Program-made: the position numbers and the translations under genes
The notes under the pieces: generated by a model
What the model was told of the DNA's origin: nothing
Databases searched by the model: none
The model's input: only the letters and a program-made list of their open reading frames with translations
Shown here: one piece after another, positions 8,966 to 17,306 of the stretch
Layout of the letters: the number at the start of each line of letters is the position of its first letter
Numbering within the stretch: the stretch's first letter is position 1
Source of the DNA: Enterobacter genomosp. O
GTDB lineage: Bacteria > Pseudomonadota > Gammaproteobacteria > Enterobacterales > Enterobacteriaceae
NCBI RefSeq assembly: GCF_001022965.1
Contig: NZ_LECZ01000023.1
Coordinates: forward strand, 186,001 to 250,000
Direction of reading: 5' to 3'
DNA length: 64,000 nucleotides

Positions 8966-9075
8966 CCATACAGATTGTTAAACCAGTACAGATTGATGGG
9001 TAAACCGCCATGCAGATACCGTTTTAGCGGATCTGTATGGTAAACAAAAGCAGTTTTTGAATCTGTATTGTACAG
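8966..9075. promoter_or_regulatory. Four-copy ACAGAT operator array between yjiR and yjiS
   Basis: CCATACAGATT (8966-8976) and CAGTACAGATT (8984-8994) are direct copies 18 bp apart. GATCTGTATGG (9030-9040) and AATCTGTATTGTACAG (9060-9075) are inverted copies 30 bp apart. MocR regulators typically bind paired direct and inverted half-sites in the promoter they share with a divergent gene, so these are likely YjiR sites. The assignment is inferred from position and symmetry. Confidence 0.6.
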
Positions 9076-9122
9076 GCCGTTTTCCGTGATGATAACCCCA
9101 CTGACACAGCGAGGAGAGCATC

Positions 9123-9284
9123 ATGGAATTCTACGAGAATCGTTCAAAACGTCCGTTTATCGCGTTTGTCTGGGTAGCGAAAACGCTGCGTAACTGGTAT
9201 CGCATCAACCGTACCCGCCGCATTCTGAGCCAGATGAGCGACGAGCAGCTTAAGGACGTTGGGTTGTCGCGGTATGATGTATGA
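9123..9284 (+). CDS. yjiS: YjiS, small DUF1127 protein
   Basis: A 53-residue basic protein starting MEFYENRSKRPF and ending LKDVGLSRYDV, with the DUF1127 core RILSQMSDEQLKDVGLSR. An excellent ribosome-binding site (GAGGAGAGC) precedes the ATG. It is divergent from yjiR exactly as in E. coli, so it is probably controlled by YjiR through the repeats between them. DUF1127 proteins are short, basic and found in many proteobacteria; some have been linked to RNA turnover and to phosphate or stress responses. No membrane segment or signal peptide is seen. Confidence 0.85.
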   Translation: MEFYENRSKRPFIAFVWVAKTLRNWYRINRTRRILSQMSDEQLKDVGLSRYDV

Positions 9285-9296
9285 GCCGCGTCATCG

Positions 9297-9365
9297 CCCG
9301 GTGGCGCTACGCTTACCGGGCCTACGGGATCGAGTAGGCCGGGTAAGGCGAAGCCGCCACCCGGC
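9297..9365. repeat. BIME: two opposed REP units
   Basis: CCCGGTGGCGCTACGCTTAC-CGGGCCTACG is followed by its inverted partner TAGGCCGGGTAAGGCGAAGC-CGCCACCCGG. The pair lies between the convergent yjiS and MocR genes, a common place for BIMEs to bind gyrase or stop transcription. Confidence 0.85.
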
Positions 9366-9370
9366 GATTT

Positions 9371-10759
9371 TCAGCTCAACAGCGCAAGCGTCTGCCGTTT
9401 CGGCCTTTCCAGCAAATCCAGCGCCTCCTGATACGACCGCACGTTGTTATAGCCCATCACCAGCCCGTAGCGCTTCCCGGACCCGCGATACCACTCCGAC
9501 AGCGCATTGACCTGCAGCTGCTGTTCCTGCCAGCAGCGCGCCACCTCCCGGTCGCCGCTTCCTTTGGTGAGAAACGCCACGATATGCATCCCGCCGTCGT
9601 TCTGCTCGGTGAAAAACAGATCGCCATACACCTCCTGCAGGGCGGCAATCATCCAGTCGCGGCGGGTCTGATACAGGGCGCGCATCTTCTTCAGGTGACG
9701 AAAGAAATGCCCTTCGTTGAGAAACGCGGTGAGGATCTTTTGCGTCAGCACCGGCTGGCCGCTGGTGGTGATGTCCGCACAGTCGGTAAAGGCCCCAACG
9801 GTGCTGGCGGGCATGACCACGTAGCCCATGCGCAGCGACGGCATAATGGTTTTACTGAAGGTGCCCATAAAAATCACCCGGTCGTGCGTGTCGAGGCTTT
9901 TCAGCGACGGTAGCACCTTGCGGGTGTAGTGAAATTCCCCGTCGTAATCGTCTTCGATGATCCACGCCGCGTTCTGGCTTGCCCAGTCGAGCAGCTGCTG
10001 CTTGCGCGGCAGGGAGAGCGTGACCGCCAGCGGGCTCTGGTGCGACGGGGTCACGATGGCGAAACGGGCGTCGCGATGGTGACGGAGCAGGTATTCCGTG
10101 TCGATGCCGCTGCGATCGACCGGCACGGTGTGCAGGCGTGGCACGATCCGCTTGAGCAGCTGCTGGCCCATAAAATAGCCCGGATCTTCAAACACCACCT
10201 TGTCGCTGCGGCTGGCAAGCGTGTCGAGGATCAGCCGCAGGCTGCCGCTGTAGCCGCTGGTGATCAGCACCTGCTCGGCGGTGCAGGAGAGCCCGCGCGA
10301 AATGTTGAGATAACTGGCGATGGCCTGGCGCAGCGGATACCAGCCCAGCACCGGCGGGTTGAGCATCTCCTCCTGGCGCATGGAACGCGTCGCCTGGCCC
10401 GCCAGCAGCAGCCATTTTTTATACGGAAAGCTGTCGAGGGCAGGGATGCCGGGACGCAGAAACCCAGCTCGTTCCCGCTGGCTGATGAGCGATGCCGGAA
10501 GCGTGCCGGTGGGCTGTTCCGCAGGGGCAGCCTTGTCCGGCAACAGTAAATCCGGGTTCACCCGCGTGCCGCGCGCGCCCTGGCTCACCAGATACCCTTC
10601 CCCCGTCAGGATGGCATACGCCGTTTCGACGGTTTTACGCGCCACCTTCAGCTCTTCGGCCAGCACGCGGATGGCAGGGACCTTATCGCCCGGCTTCAGC
10701 ACGCCGCGCGTGATGTTGTCGCGATAGCGGGAATAAATCTCGTGATAGCCCGGCTTCAT
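9371..10759 (-). CDS. MocR/PdxR-like transcriptional regulator
   Basis: This 462-residue protein has a GntR winged helix (residues 1-70, with VLKPGDKVPAIRVLAEELKV then ARKTVETAYAIL) and an aminotransferase-like domain. The PLP lysine lies in GTFSKTIMPSLRMGY, with LITSGYSGSL and IEDDYDGEF as further family motifs. It is more PdxR-like than its neighbour yjiR. It is divergent from an AhpD-like gene with about 100 bp between starts, so that gene is a likely target. PdxR members respond to pyridoxal phosphate, but no pdxST genes are near, so another effector is possible. Confidence 0.87.
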   Translation of the reverse strand: MKPGYHEIYSRYRDNITRGVLKPGDKVPAIRVLAEELKVARKTVETAYAILTGEGYLVSQGARGTRVNPDLLLPDKAAPAEQPTGTLPASLISQRERAGFLRPGIPALDSFPYKKWLLLAGQATRSMRQEEMLNPPVLGWYPLRQAIASYLNISRGLSCTAEQVLITSGYSGSLRLILDTLASRSDKVVFEDPGYFMGQQLLKRIVPRLHTVPVDRSGIDTEYLLRHHRDARFAIVTPSHQSPLAVTLSLPRKQQLLDWASQNAAWIIEDDYDGEFHYTRKVLPSLKSLDTHDRVIFMGTFSKTIMPSLRMGYVVMPASTVGAFTDCADITTSGQPVLTQKILTAFLNEGHFFRHLKKMRALYQTRRDWMIAALQEVYGDLFFTEQNDGGMHIVAFLTKGSGDREVARCWQEQQLQVNALSEWYRGSGKRYGLVMGYNNVRSYQEALDLLERPKRQTLALLS

Positions 10760-10861
10760 GTCCTACCTCATTTCACGCTTTTTGTATCTTTTTACTATGT
10801 CATGAACGGCGTAGATTTGCCTCATCGCATGACACATACAGTGTAAATCAGAGGAAAAACC

Positions 10862-11341
10862 ATGAGCACTCGCGTCAACCACCATAAAGCTACACCTGCC
10901 CTCGCTAACGCGCTGTCTGCCCTGAGCATGGAGGTGGCGAAAACCTCCATCGACCCGGCGCTGAAGCACCTGATCGACATTCGCGTATCGCAGCTGAACG
11001 GCTGCACCTTCTGCCTGGATATGCACTCGAAAGAGGCCAAAATCGCCGGCGAGCGCGAGCTGCGTCTGTACCATCTGGCGGCCTGGCGCGAGTCCCCGCT
11101 GTTCAGCGCCCGAGAGAAAGCCGCGCTGGCGTTCACCGAAGCGCTGACCCAAATCGGCGTTCACGGCGTGAGCGATGCGCTCTACCGCAGCGTGGCGGAA
11201 TATTTCTCCGACGTGGAAATTTCGGAGCTGAACTTCGCCATCGTGGCGATCAACGCCTGGAACCGTCTGGGGATCACCTCCCGCATGGAGCCCGGCTCGC
11301 TGGATGCGGCTTACGGGCTAAACAAGGCTAACCTGGAATAA
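10862..11341 (+). CDS. Carboxymuconolactone decarboxylase/AhpD-family protein
   Basis: A 159-residue all-helical protein. The AhpD signature Cys48-x-x-Cys51 with His55 lies in NGCTFCLDMHSKEA and is preceded by a conserved helix. In AhpD these residues form a peroxidase redox centre that is recharged by lipoyl proteins, and many family members act in detoxification. The ATG at 10862 has GAGGAAAAACC in front of it. The gene is divergent from a MocR regulator that probably controls it. Its 3' end overlaps the end of the convergent LysR gene by 14 bp. The substrate is unknown. Confidence 0.85.
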   Translation: MSTRVNHHKATPALANALSALSMEVAKTSIDPALKHLIDIRVSQLNGCTFCLDMHSKEAKIAGERELRLYHLAAWRESPLFSAREKAALAFTEALTQIGVHGVSDALYRSVAEYFSDVEISELNFAIVAINAWNRLGITSRMEPGSLDAAYGLNKANLE

Positions 11342-12230
11342 TCCCGCGCTCGCGGATCATCGCCACCAGCGCCCGTAGCCCTGGCGGAACGTGGCGATGG
11401 CCGGGGTAATACAGGCGCAGCCCGGCAAAGGGCTGCGCCCACTCGTCTAAGACGCTCACCAGTTCTCCCCGCTCAAGCTCTTCCCGGATATACAGTTCCG
11501 GCAAAAATCCCACCCCTAATCCCGCTTTCACGGCGCGGATCGAGGCAAAAAGATCGGACGTCGCAAAGCGCGGCGGCACGGCAAGCGCGTACGTTTCACC
11601 CCGACGGGCCAGCTCCCAGCGGTAGATCCCGCCGTGGGCCATGCGCATGCCGATCCCCTGATGCTGGAGAAGATCGTCCGGCGTTTCGGGTATACCGTGA
11701 CGGGCGAAATAGTCCGGCGTGGCGGTAACAAGCTGGCGGATCTCGCCGGTCAGCGGCACGGCGATCATGTCCTGCGGGACGGACTCTTCAAGGCGGATCC
11801 CTGCGTCATAGCCTTCGGCGACGATGTCGATCATCCTCGCTTCGCTTACCGTTTCCACGCGCATTTTCGGGTAGCGGATCATGAAGTCGATCAGCAGCTG
11901 GTCCAGAAACAGCGCGCCGATATGGTTCGGCACGTTGAGGCGCAGCGTGCCGGCGGGTTCCCCGGTGTCGCTGTGGATCTCCTCCCCGGCGAGACGGATC
12001 TCCTGCAGCGCCGGGCCAATTCGCGCCACGTAGCGCTGCCCGGCGTCGGTGAGGGCCACGCTGCGGGTGGTGCGGTTGAAAAGGCGCGTCTCAAGGCGGC
12101 TCTCCAGCCCGGCGATGGCGTTGCTGACCGCCGTGGCGGACATCCCAAGCTCCTGCGCCGCGCCGCGAAAGCTGCCGCGCCGCACCACCGCCATCACCAC
12201 TTCCAGCTCTGTCAGACCTGAACGATGCAT
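11328..12230 (-). CDS. LysR-family transcriptional regulator
   Basis: This 300-residue protein has an N-terminal LysR winged helix (1-65: VMAVVRRGSFRGAAQELGMS then ATAVSNAIAGLE) and a periplasmic-binding-like effector domain (about 90-295, with TLRLNVPNHIGALFLDQLL). It is divergent from the aldehyde dehydrogenase at 12331 with a 100 bp gap, the standard arrangement for control of that gene. Its 3' end overlaps the convergent AhpD-like gene by 14 bp. The C-terminal YYPGHRHVPPGLRALV segment is typical of the DsdC/AaeR-like LysR branch. The inducer is unknown. Confidence 0.88.
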   Translation of the reverse strand: MHRSGLTELEVVMAVVRRGSFRGAAQELGMSATAVSNAIAGLESRLETRLFNRTTRSVALTDAGQRYVARIGPALQEIRLAGEEIHSDTGEPAGTLRLNVPNHIGALFLDQLLIDFMIRYPKMRVETVSEARMIDIVAEGYDAGIRLEESVPQDMIAVPLTGEIRQLVTATPDYFARHGIPETPDDLLQHQGIGMRMAHGGIYRWELARRGETYALAVPPRFATSDLFASIRAVKAGLGVGFLPELYIREELERGELVSVLDEWAQPFAGLRLYYPGHRHVPPGLRALVAMIRERGIIPG

Positions 12231-12330
12231 AGATTATCCTGAAAATCGAAACAACCCTTGCAGCATAGCGTGGATTATCGCAACGGAGAAGCCGTGCCAG
12301 ACTGTGCTCACACAGCCTGAGGAGGTTTAT

Positions 12331-13746
12331 ATGCACACCATCGAACAGATCTTTATTAACGGCGAATTTGTTACCCCGCACGGCACCGAGTGGTTTGATT
12401 TGTACAACCCTGCGACGGCGCGGGTCATCGGCAAGGTTCGTCTGGCCGATGAGGTCGACGCAGAGCGCGCCATTGCGGCGGCAAAAGCGGCGTTTCCGGC
12501 GTGGTCGCAGACCACAAAGCAGGAACGCATCGCAGCGCTAAAACGTATGCACGCCGCCGTGGCCGCTCGCCACGACGATCTACTGGAAGCGGTCATTGAA
12601 GAGTACGGTGCGCCGGCCTCGCGCTCGGCGTGGATGGCCAGATACCCGGCGGAGGTGATTGCCCAAGCCATCGAGGCGCTGGAGGCGTTTGAGTTTGTCA
12701 CCCCCACAGGTGCCGCAACGGTGCAGATGACGCCGCTTGGCGTGGCCGGGCTGATTACGCCGTGGAACAGCGATGCGGGGTTTATCTGCGGCAAGCTGGC
12801 GGCCGCGCTCGCGGCGGGCTGTACGGCGGTGATCAAACCGAGCGAAATGAGCGCTCTGCAAACGCAGATCGTCACCGAAGCGCTGCGCGACGCTGAACTG
12901 CCGCCGGGCGTGTTTAATATCGTCACCGGGCGCGGCGAGACGGTGGGCGAAACAATTAGTCGTCACCCGGACGTCGCGAAGATTTCGTTTACCGGTTCGA
13001 CGAATACCGGCAAGGCGATCCTGCGCAACGCGGCGGAAAGCTTTAAGCGCGTGACGCTGGAGCTAGGCGGTAAATCGCCGACGATCCTGCTGGATGATGT
13101 GGATCTGACTCAGGCGATCCCGCTGGCGATCCAGGCCGGGTTTATGAACAGCGGGCAGGCGTGCGTAGCCGGGACGCGCATTCTGGTGCCCCGGTCGCGC
13201 CAGGCAGAAATTGAAGCCGCGCTGGCGCTGGCCGTGGCGGCGGTAAAATCCGGCGACCCGCGCGATAGCGCGACAGAGGTTGGCCCGATGGTCAGCGAGA
13301 AGCAGTGGCAGCGGGTGCAGGGGTATATCCGCAAAGGGATCGAAGAGGGGGCGCGCCTGCTGGCGGGAGGAGAAGGACGACCAGAAGGCACGCGGGACGG
13401 CTGGTTCGTGCGCCCGACGCTGTTTGCCGACGTGAACAACCGGATGACCATTGCCCGCGACGAGATCTTCGGCCCGGTGCTGTGCGTCATCCCGTATCAG
13501 GACGAGGCGGAGGCGATCGCCATCGCCAATGACACAGAATACGGACTGAGCGCGATGGTGCTGGGCGGCGATGCGGACCGTGCGCGACGCGTGGCGCAGC
13601 AGATTGTCTCCGGCCGCGTGCTGGTGAACACCCTGGCCCATGAACCGAAAGCGCCGTTCGGTGGCTTCAAACACTCCGGCGTGGGGCGTGAGATGGGGGA
13701 GTGGGGGATCCGGGCATTTATGGAGCCGAGGTCGGTTCTGGGTTAA
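12331..13746 (+). CDS. Aldehyde dehydrogenase family protein
   Basis: This 471-residue NAD(P)-dependent dehydrogenase shows the expected motifs in order: the catalytic base in LELGGKSP, the nucleophilic Cys in NSGQACVAGTRI, EIFGPVLCVIPY and PFGGFKHSGVGRE. The ATG at 12331 has a strong GGAGG site 6 bp upstream; a longer frame upstream runs antisense through the LysR gene and is rejected. The divergent LysR regulator probably controls it. Ninety bases downstream begin three small overlapping genes that may be co-transcribed. The substrate cannot be named, but it resembles the broad-specificity aldehyde dehydrogenases that act on small aliphatic aldehydes. Confidence 0.88.
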   Translation: MHTIEQIFINGEFVTPHGTEWFDLYNPATARVIGKVRLADEVDAERAIAAAKAAFPAWSQTTKQERIAALKRMHAAVAARHDDLLEAVIEEYGAPASRSAWMARYPAEVIAQAIEALEAFEFVTPTGAATVQMTPLGVAGLITPWNSDAGFICGKLAAALAAGCTAVIKPSEMSALQTQIVTEALRDAELPPGVFNIVTGRGETVGETISRHPDVAKISFTGSTNTGKAILRNAAESFKRVTLELGGKSPTILLDDVDLTQAIPLAIQAGFMNSGQACVAGTRILVPRSRQAEIEAALALAVAAVKSGDPRDSATEVGPMVSEKQWQRVQGYIRKGIEEGARLLAGGEGRPEGTRDGWFVRPTLFADVNNRMTIARDEIFGPVLCVIPYQDEAEAIAIANDTEYGLSAMVLGGDADRARRVAQQIVSGRVLVNTLAHEPKAPFGGFKHSGVGREMGEWGIRAFMEPRSVLG

Positions 13747-13840
13747 ACCCTGCCCGGTGGCACAACGCTTCGCTCCTTACCGAAGCATCGTGCTTTTTCC
13801 TCCTGCATTCTCTCCTCACCCTCACAACGGAGAGACACCC

Positions 13841-14164
13841 ATGATTGCAGTCCTTTTTGAAGCCAAAGCGGAGCCTCATCATCAGGCGCGCTACCTGCAA
13901 CTTGCCGCCGAACTCAAGCCTTTGCTGGCGGACATCGACGGCTTTATTGATATCGAACGTTTTCAGAGCCTGACCACCGACGGAAAAATTCTCTCGCTCT
14001 CCTGGTGGCGTGACGAAGAGGCTGTCCGCCGCTGGAAGCAGAACGCGTTTCACCGGGCGGCGCAGGCCGAAGGGCGCGAGTCGATTTTCGCGTACTACCG
14101 CATTCGCGTGGCGCAGGTGGTGCGGGAATATACTTCTGAAACCGGAGGGCATAGCGATGTATGA
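13841..14164 (+). CDS. Antibiotic biosynthesis monooxygenase (ABM)-domain protein
   Basis: A 107-residue ferredoxin-like ABM protein: residues 1-95 include DIDGFIDIERFQSLTTDGKI, LSLSWWRDEEAVRRW and FHRAAQAEGRE. ABM folds dimerise and oxidise quinols or haem in some members; others have no known substrate. The ATG at 13841 has GGAGAGACACCC in front. It is the first of three overlapping genes: its last codons overlap the ACT-domain gene by 8 bp, which in turn overlaps an ArsR-type regulator, so the three are probably one translationally coupled unit downstream of the aldehyde dehydrogenase. Confidence 0.8.
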   Translation: MIAVLFEAKAEPHHQARYLQLAAELKPLLADIDGFIDIERFQSLTTDGKILSLSWWRDEEAVRRWKQNAFHRAAQAEGRESIFAYYRIRVAQVVREYTSETGGHSDV

Positions 14165-14552
14165 CGTTCATGTGGTTTTTAGCGATATCCCCGGTGAACT
14201 GGCGCGCTTTGGACAGCTGCTGGGACGCAGCGGCGTGGGGCTGGAAGGCGGGGGCGTATTTGGCACGCATGCCCACTTCCTGGTGGAAGAGGGGGAAAAA
14301 GCCCGTCGCGTGCTGACCGATGGCGGGTTCAACGTGCAGGCCGTACGCAAGCCGGTCATCAGAAAACTCAAGCAGGAGCGTCCCGGCGAGCTGGGTGAAA
14401 TTGCGGCGGCGCTGGCCGCAAAGGGCGTGTCAATCCTGACCCAATATAGCGACCATGCGAATCACCTTATTCTGCTTACGGATGATGATAAGCTGGCCGC
14501 AGAGATCACCAGACCCTGGGCGACGAATGTTAAAGACGAGCTTACCCCCTGA
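14157..14552 (+). CDS. ACT-domain-like small protein
   Basis: This 131-residue protein starts MYDVHVVFSDIPGELARFGQ. Two ACT-like halves are visible: residues 1-65 and about 66-125, the second with RPGELGEIAAALAAKGVSI, LTQYSDHANHLILLTDD. ACT pairs usually bind amino acids or other small ligands and signal to a partner protein. The ATG at 14157 has GGAGGGC upstream, overlapping the end of the ABM gene. Its own end overlaps the start of the ArsR-type regulator by 26 bp, so it may sense the ligand that the regulator responds to. No catalytic motif is seen. Confidence 0.72.
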   Translation: MYDVHVVFSDIPGELARFGQLLGRSGVGLEGGGVFGTHAHFLVEEGEKARRVLTDGGFNVQAVRKPVIRKLKQERPGELGEIAAALAAKGVSILTQYSDHANHLILLTDDDKLAAEITRPWATNVKDELTP

Positions 14553-15222
14553 TAACAGCGCGGCGCTGGAGCAGGCCGTTGCCGCGGTGGCGGCGGCAAT
14601 GGCCGATCCGTCACGAGTGAAAATGCTCTGTGCCCTGATGGACGGGCGGGCGTGGACGGCTACCGAACTGAGCGCTGCGGCAGAGGTGGCGCCGTCGACC
14701 GCCAGCGGACATCTCGCCCGGCTGCTTGAAGGGCAACTGATAACCTGCCTGTCGCAAGGGCGGCATCGCTATTATCGTCTTGCCGGACACGACGTGGCGG
14801 CGCTGGTCGAGCAGATGATGGGGCTCTCCTGGAGCCGCATTGCGCCGCCGGAAACCTCCGCGCCAAAATCCCTGCGTGAAGCCAGGACCTGCTACGACCA
14901 TCTTGCCGGAACGGTGGCAGTGCAGCTCTATGAGTTCATGCAGGCGGAAGGCTGGCTTGAGGCAGACGGTTCCGCGCTGACGCTGTATGGCCGCGAGCAG
15001 TTCCTGATGCTCGACATTCCGCTAAGTTCTCATCCCCGTCGCAAGGCCTGCTGCGCCTGCCTGGACTGGAGCGAGCGGCGGTTTCATCTTGGCGGTGAGG
15101 CGGGCGCGGCGCTGTTGATTTATCTGGAAAGTAAAGGCTGGATCCAGCGGGTGGCGGGGTACCGGGAGGTGGTGGTGACGGCTTCAGGAAGGGCTGCCGT
15201 CAGGAAGCATTTTAGTCGCTAA
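14527..15222 (+). CDS. ArsR-type helix-turn-helix transcriptional regulator
   Basis: This 231-residue protein has an ArsR-type winged helix in residues about 15-100 (MADPSRVKMLCALMDGRAW, TATELSAAAEVAPSTASGHL, RHRYYRLAG). An extension of about 120 residues follows, with several cysteines (RKACCACLDWSE) and a second wing-like end. The ATG at 14527 lies inside the end of the ACT-domain gene, so translation is likely coupled. It is the last gene before a dispersed repeat. ArsR members respond to metals or redox; the CCAC cluster at about residue 175 could bind metal, but this is inference. Confidence 0.8.
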   Translation: MLKTSLPPDNSAALEQAVAAVAAAMADPSRVKMLCALMDGRAWTATELSAAAEVAPSTASGHLARLLEGQLITCLSQGRHRYYRLAGHDVAALVEQMMGLSWSRIAPPETSAPKSLREARTCYDHLAGTVAVQLYEFMQAEGWLEADGSALTLYGREQFLMLDIPLSSHPRRKACCACLDWSERRFHLGGEAGAALLIYLESKGWIQRVAGYREVVVTASGRAAVRKHFSR

Positions 15223-15271
15223 AGCCTCTGGGTGAGGGGTTCTCCACAAGATAACGCGTGCACGGACGACT

Positions 15272-15674
15272 CCCTCTCCTCTTAGGGGAGAGGGTTGGGG
15301 TGAGGGGAACATACGGCTGAGGTGGTATTTCCGTTCACTTCACGTCCCCTGCTACTCTGTGACGGCCACATCGGTGAACGTGCCAGGGTGGCTCAGTCGC
15401 CACCACCCTGGCGACCCGGGCTCCCGGCGGTAAATCGCCGCTTCGCGGTGCCCTCGGCTTATTCCTTCCGGCTTATCGGGGACGGGCGGAGGTAACGTCC
15501 CTGTAAAGCCCGCTCTCTCGGCGCATCCCTGCGCCTCGCCCCGGCCTTACGGAAACGCCTCGGCGATTTACAGCCGGACCAGGGCATCGCTGTAAGCCAT
15601 TAATTTTTGTGAAGCAACATTCATCGCTTTCGGTTAAAAAATTACTGGGGATTCCTCACCCCCACAGGGAGAGG
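15272..15674. repeat. Dispersed ~400-bp repeat, copy 1
   Basis: This stretch is almost identical, in reverse complement, to 28308-28718. It starts with a CTCCCTCTCC...GGGTGAGGGG palindrome and ends with CCTCACCCCCACAGGGAGAG, so its ends are inverted versions of the short palindromes found elsewhere. The inside carries conserved stems, for example GCCAGGGTGGCTCAGTCGCC pairing with CACCACCCTGGC. No coding frame or transposase is present. The rest of the 15223-15771 gap holds only the MarR promoter. Confidence 0.9.
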
Positions 15675-15730
15675 GAGATATCCTTTCGCAATTCCTGCTC
15701 TTTCGCCTCATGTTTCTTGATACTTACCCT

Positions 15731-15743
15731 GATAACTATTATC
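15731..15743. promoter_or_regulatory. Possible MarR operator
   Basis: GATAACTATTATC is a short inverted repeat (GATAA and TTATC around CTA) 29 bp upstream of the MarR start codon. MarR proteins often repress their own operon at such sites. The match is short and could be chance. Confidence 0.35.
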
Positions 15744-15771
15744 GTGACCGCGTGTGACGAGAGGTTTCCCC

Positions 15772-16242
15772 ATGAGTGAAGAAGAACTGTTCTGCCGCAG
15801 GCCGATGGGCATGCGGATGGCGATGATCGTGCGCCAGTGGCGCGCCGTTATTGACGACGCCATTCTCGATACCGGGTTAACCCAGTCGAGCTGGACGGTG
15901 ATGATGCAGCTGCATCAGCTCGGGGATAACGTCTCGGTGAGTGAGCTGGCGGAGGTGCAGGGCATTGAACTGCCGCCGCTGATGCGCACCCTGACACAGC
16001 TGGAAAAACAGGGTTACCTGCTGCGCACCGTATCGCCTTATGACAAGCGCATCCGGCTTCTGACGCTGACGCCTGAGGGAAAAGCTGTACTCAAAAGGCT
16101 CACCCAGGTCATTGAGACGCTTCAGACGCGCGTATCGCAAAATATCGCGCCGGAACATCTCGACGTTTTCAGCGCCACCCTGAATCAAATCGCCTGCAAT
16201 TTGCGGACAATCCGCGAAGATGATAACAAGACCGAAAAATAA
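15772..16242 (+). CDS. MarR-family transcriptional regulator of efflux operon
   Basis: A 156-residue MarR winged-helix protein: NVSVSELAEVQGIELPPLMR, TLTQLEKQGYLL and the wing SPYDKRIRLLTLTPEG are typical. The ATG at 15772 has GAGAGG upstream; an in-frame GTG six codons earlier is less likely. Its stop overlaps the start of the HlyD-type gene by one base, so regulator, adaptor and DUF2955 protein form one operon, as in many drug or aromatic-acid efflux systems where MarR represses until the exported compound binds. The inducer is not known. Confidence 0.88.
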   Translation: MSEEELFCRRPMGMRMAMIVRQWRAVIDDAILDTGLTQSSWTVMMQLHQLGDNVSVSELAEVQGIELPPLMRTLTQLEKQGYLLRTVSPYDKRIRLLTLTPEGKAVLKRLTQVIETLQTRVSQNIAPEHLDVFSATLNQIACNLRTIREDDNKTEK

Positions 16243-17306
16243 TGACTCCTGAACAAAAGTTTGCCCGCTGGGTAAGGGTGAGTATTGCCTCTTTCCTGCT
16301 GATGTTTGTCTACTTTGTCGTCGCCGATATCTGGATCCCGCTGACGCCGGACTCCACCGTGATGCGCGTGGTAACGCCGGTTTCTCCGCGCGTTTCCGGC
16401 TATGTGGCGGCCGTGCATGTTCACAACAACAGCCAGGTGAAGCGGGGCGATCTGCTGTTTGAGCTCGATGACACGCCGTTTCGCAATAAAGTGGAAGCGG
16501 CGCAAATCGCGCTCGAGCAGGCTCGCCTTTCCAACGAACAGCTGGACGCGCAGATCGCCGCCGCGCAGGCTAGCCTGAAAACCGCGGTGCTGACCGCGCG
16601 TAACGACAAAGTGACCTTCGATCGCTACCAGAAGCTGAGCACGCTACAGAACGTCTCGCAGTCGGATCTGGATAAGGTCCGCACCACCTGGCAGAGCAGC
16701 GAGCAGTCCGTCAGCTCGATTCAGGCGAACATCCAGAACCTGCGCATTCAGCGCGGCGAGCGGGACGAGCACCGCAACGTGACGCTGCAAAAATACCGTA
16801 ACGCGCTGGACGAAGCGGAGCTGAACCTCGGCTGGACGAAGGTCTACGCCCAGGCGGACGGCACGGTCAGCAACCTGCAGCTAAGCCCAGGTTTTTACGC
16901 CACCTCCGGCTCGGCCGCGCTGGCGCTGGTGAATAACCAGACCGATATCGTGGCCGATTTTCGTGAAAAAAGCCTGCGCCATACCCACCAGGGCACCGAT
17001 GCCGCCGTGGTGTTTGACGCCTTCCCGGGGCACGTTTTCCGCGCCCACGTGACCAGCAGCGACGCGGGGATCCTCGCCGGTCAGGAGGCCGTTAACGGCC
17101 AGCTTTCCGAGCCGGAAACATCTAACCGCTGGGTACGTGACGCCCAGCGGATGCGCATTCACGTGACGCTGGACGAGCCGCTGCCGAAGCATCTGCCGAC
17201 CGGCGCCCGCGCGACCGTGCAGCTCTACAATAGCGAAGGGCCGTTTGCGCGCTTCTTCTCCGGGATGCAAATCCACCTGGTGAGCCTGCTTCACTATGTC
17301 TATTAG
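16242..17306 (+). CDS. HlyD/EmrA-type membrane fusion (efflux adaptor) protein
   Basis: This 354-residue protein has a short cytoplasmic N-terminus, one membrane helix (about 14-33), a lipoyl-like half (VTPVSPRVSGYVAAVHVHNN then SQVKRGDLLFELD), a long coiled-coil hairpin (about 85-200), and the second lipoyl/beta-barrel half (WTKVYAQADGTVSNLQLSPG). It links an inner-membrane pump to the cell envelope. It is coupled to the MarR gene by a one-base overlap and to the DUF2955 gene by an 11 bp overlap. It resembles YibH/AaeA-like adaptors. Confidence 0.87.
   Translation: MTPEQKFARWVRVSIASFLLMFVYFVVADIWIPLTPDSTVMRVVTPVSPRVSGYVAAVHVHNNSQVKRGDLLFELDDTPFRNKVEAAQIALEQARLSNEQLDAQIAAAQASLKTAVLTARNDKVTFDRYQKLSTLQNVSQSDLDKVRTTWQSSEQSVSSIQANIQNLRIQRGERDEHRNVTLQKYRNALDEAELNLGWTKVYAQADGTVSNLQLSPGFYATSGSAALALVNNQTDIVADFREKSLRHTHQGTDAAVVFDAFPGHVFRAHVTSSDAGILAGQEAVNGQLSEPETSNRWVRDAQRMRIHVTLDEPLPKHLPTGARATVQLYNSEGPFARFFSGMQIHLVSLLHYVY

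Noticed and set aside
12049..12330. 5' extension of the aldehyde dehydrogenase gene
   Set aside because: It lies antisense to the LysR gene and the ATG at 12331 has a strong ribosome-binding site and the family N-terminus.
15272..15674. Insertion sequence
   Set aside because: No transposase or other coding frame and no obvious target duplication; retained only as a dispersed repeat.
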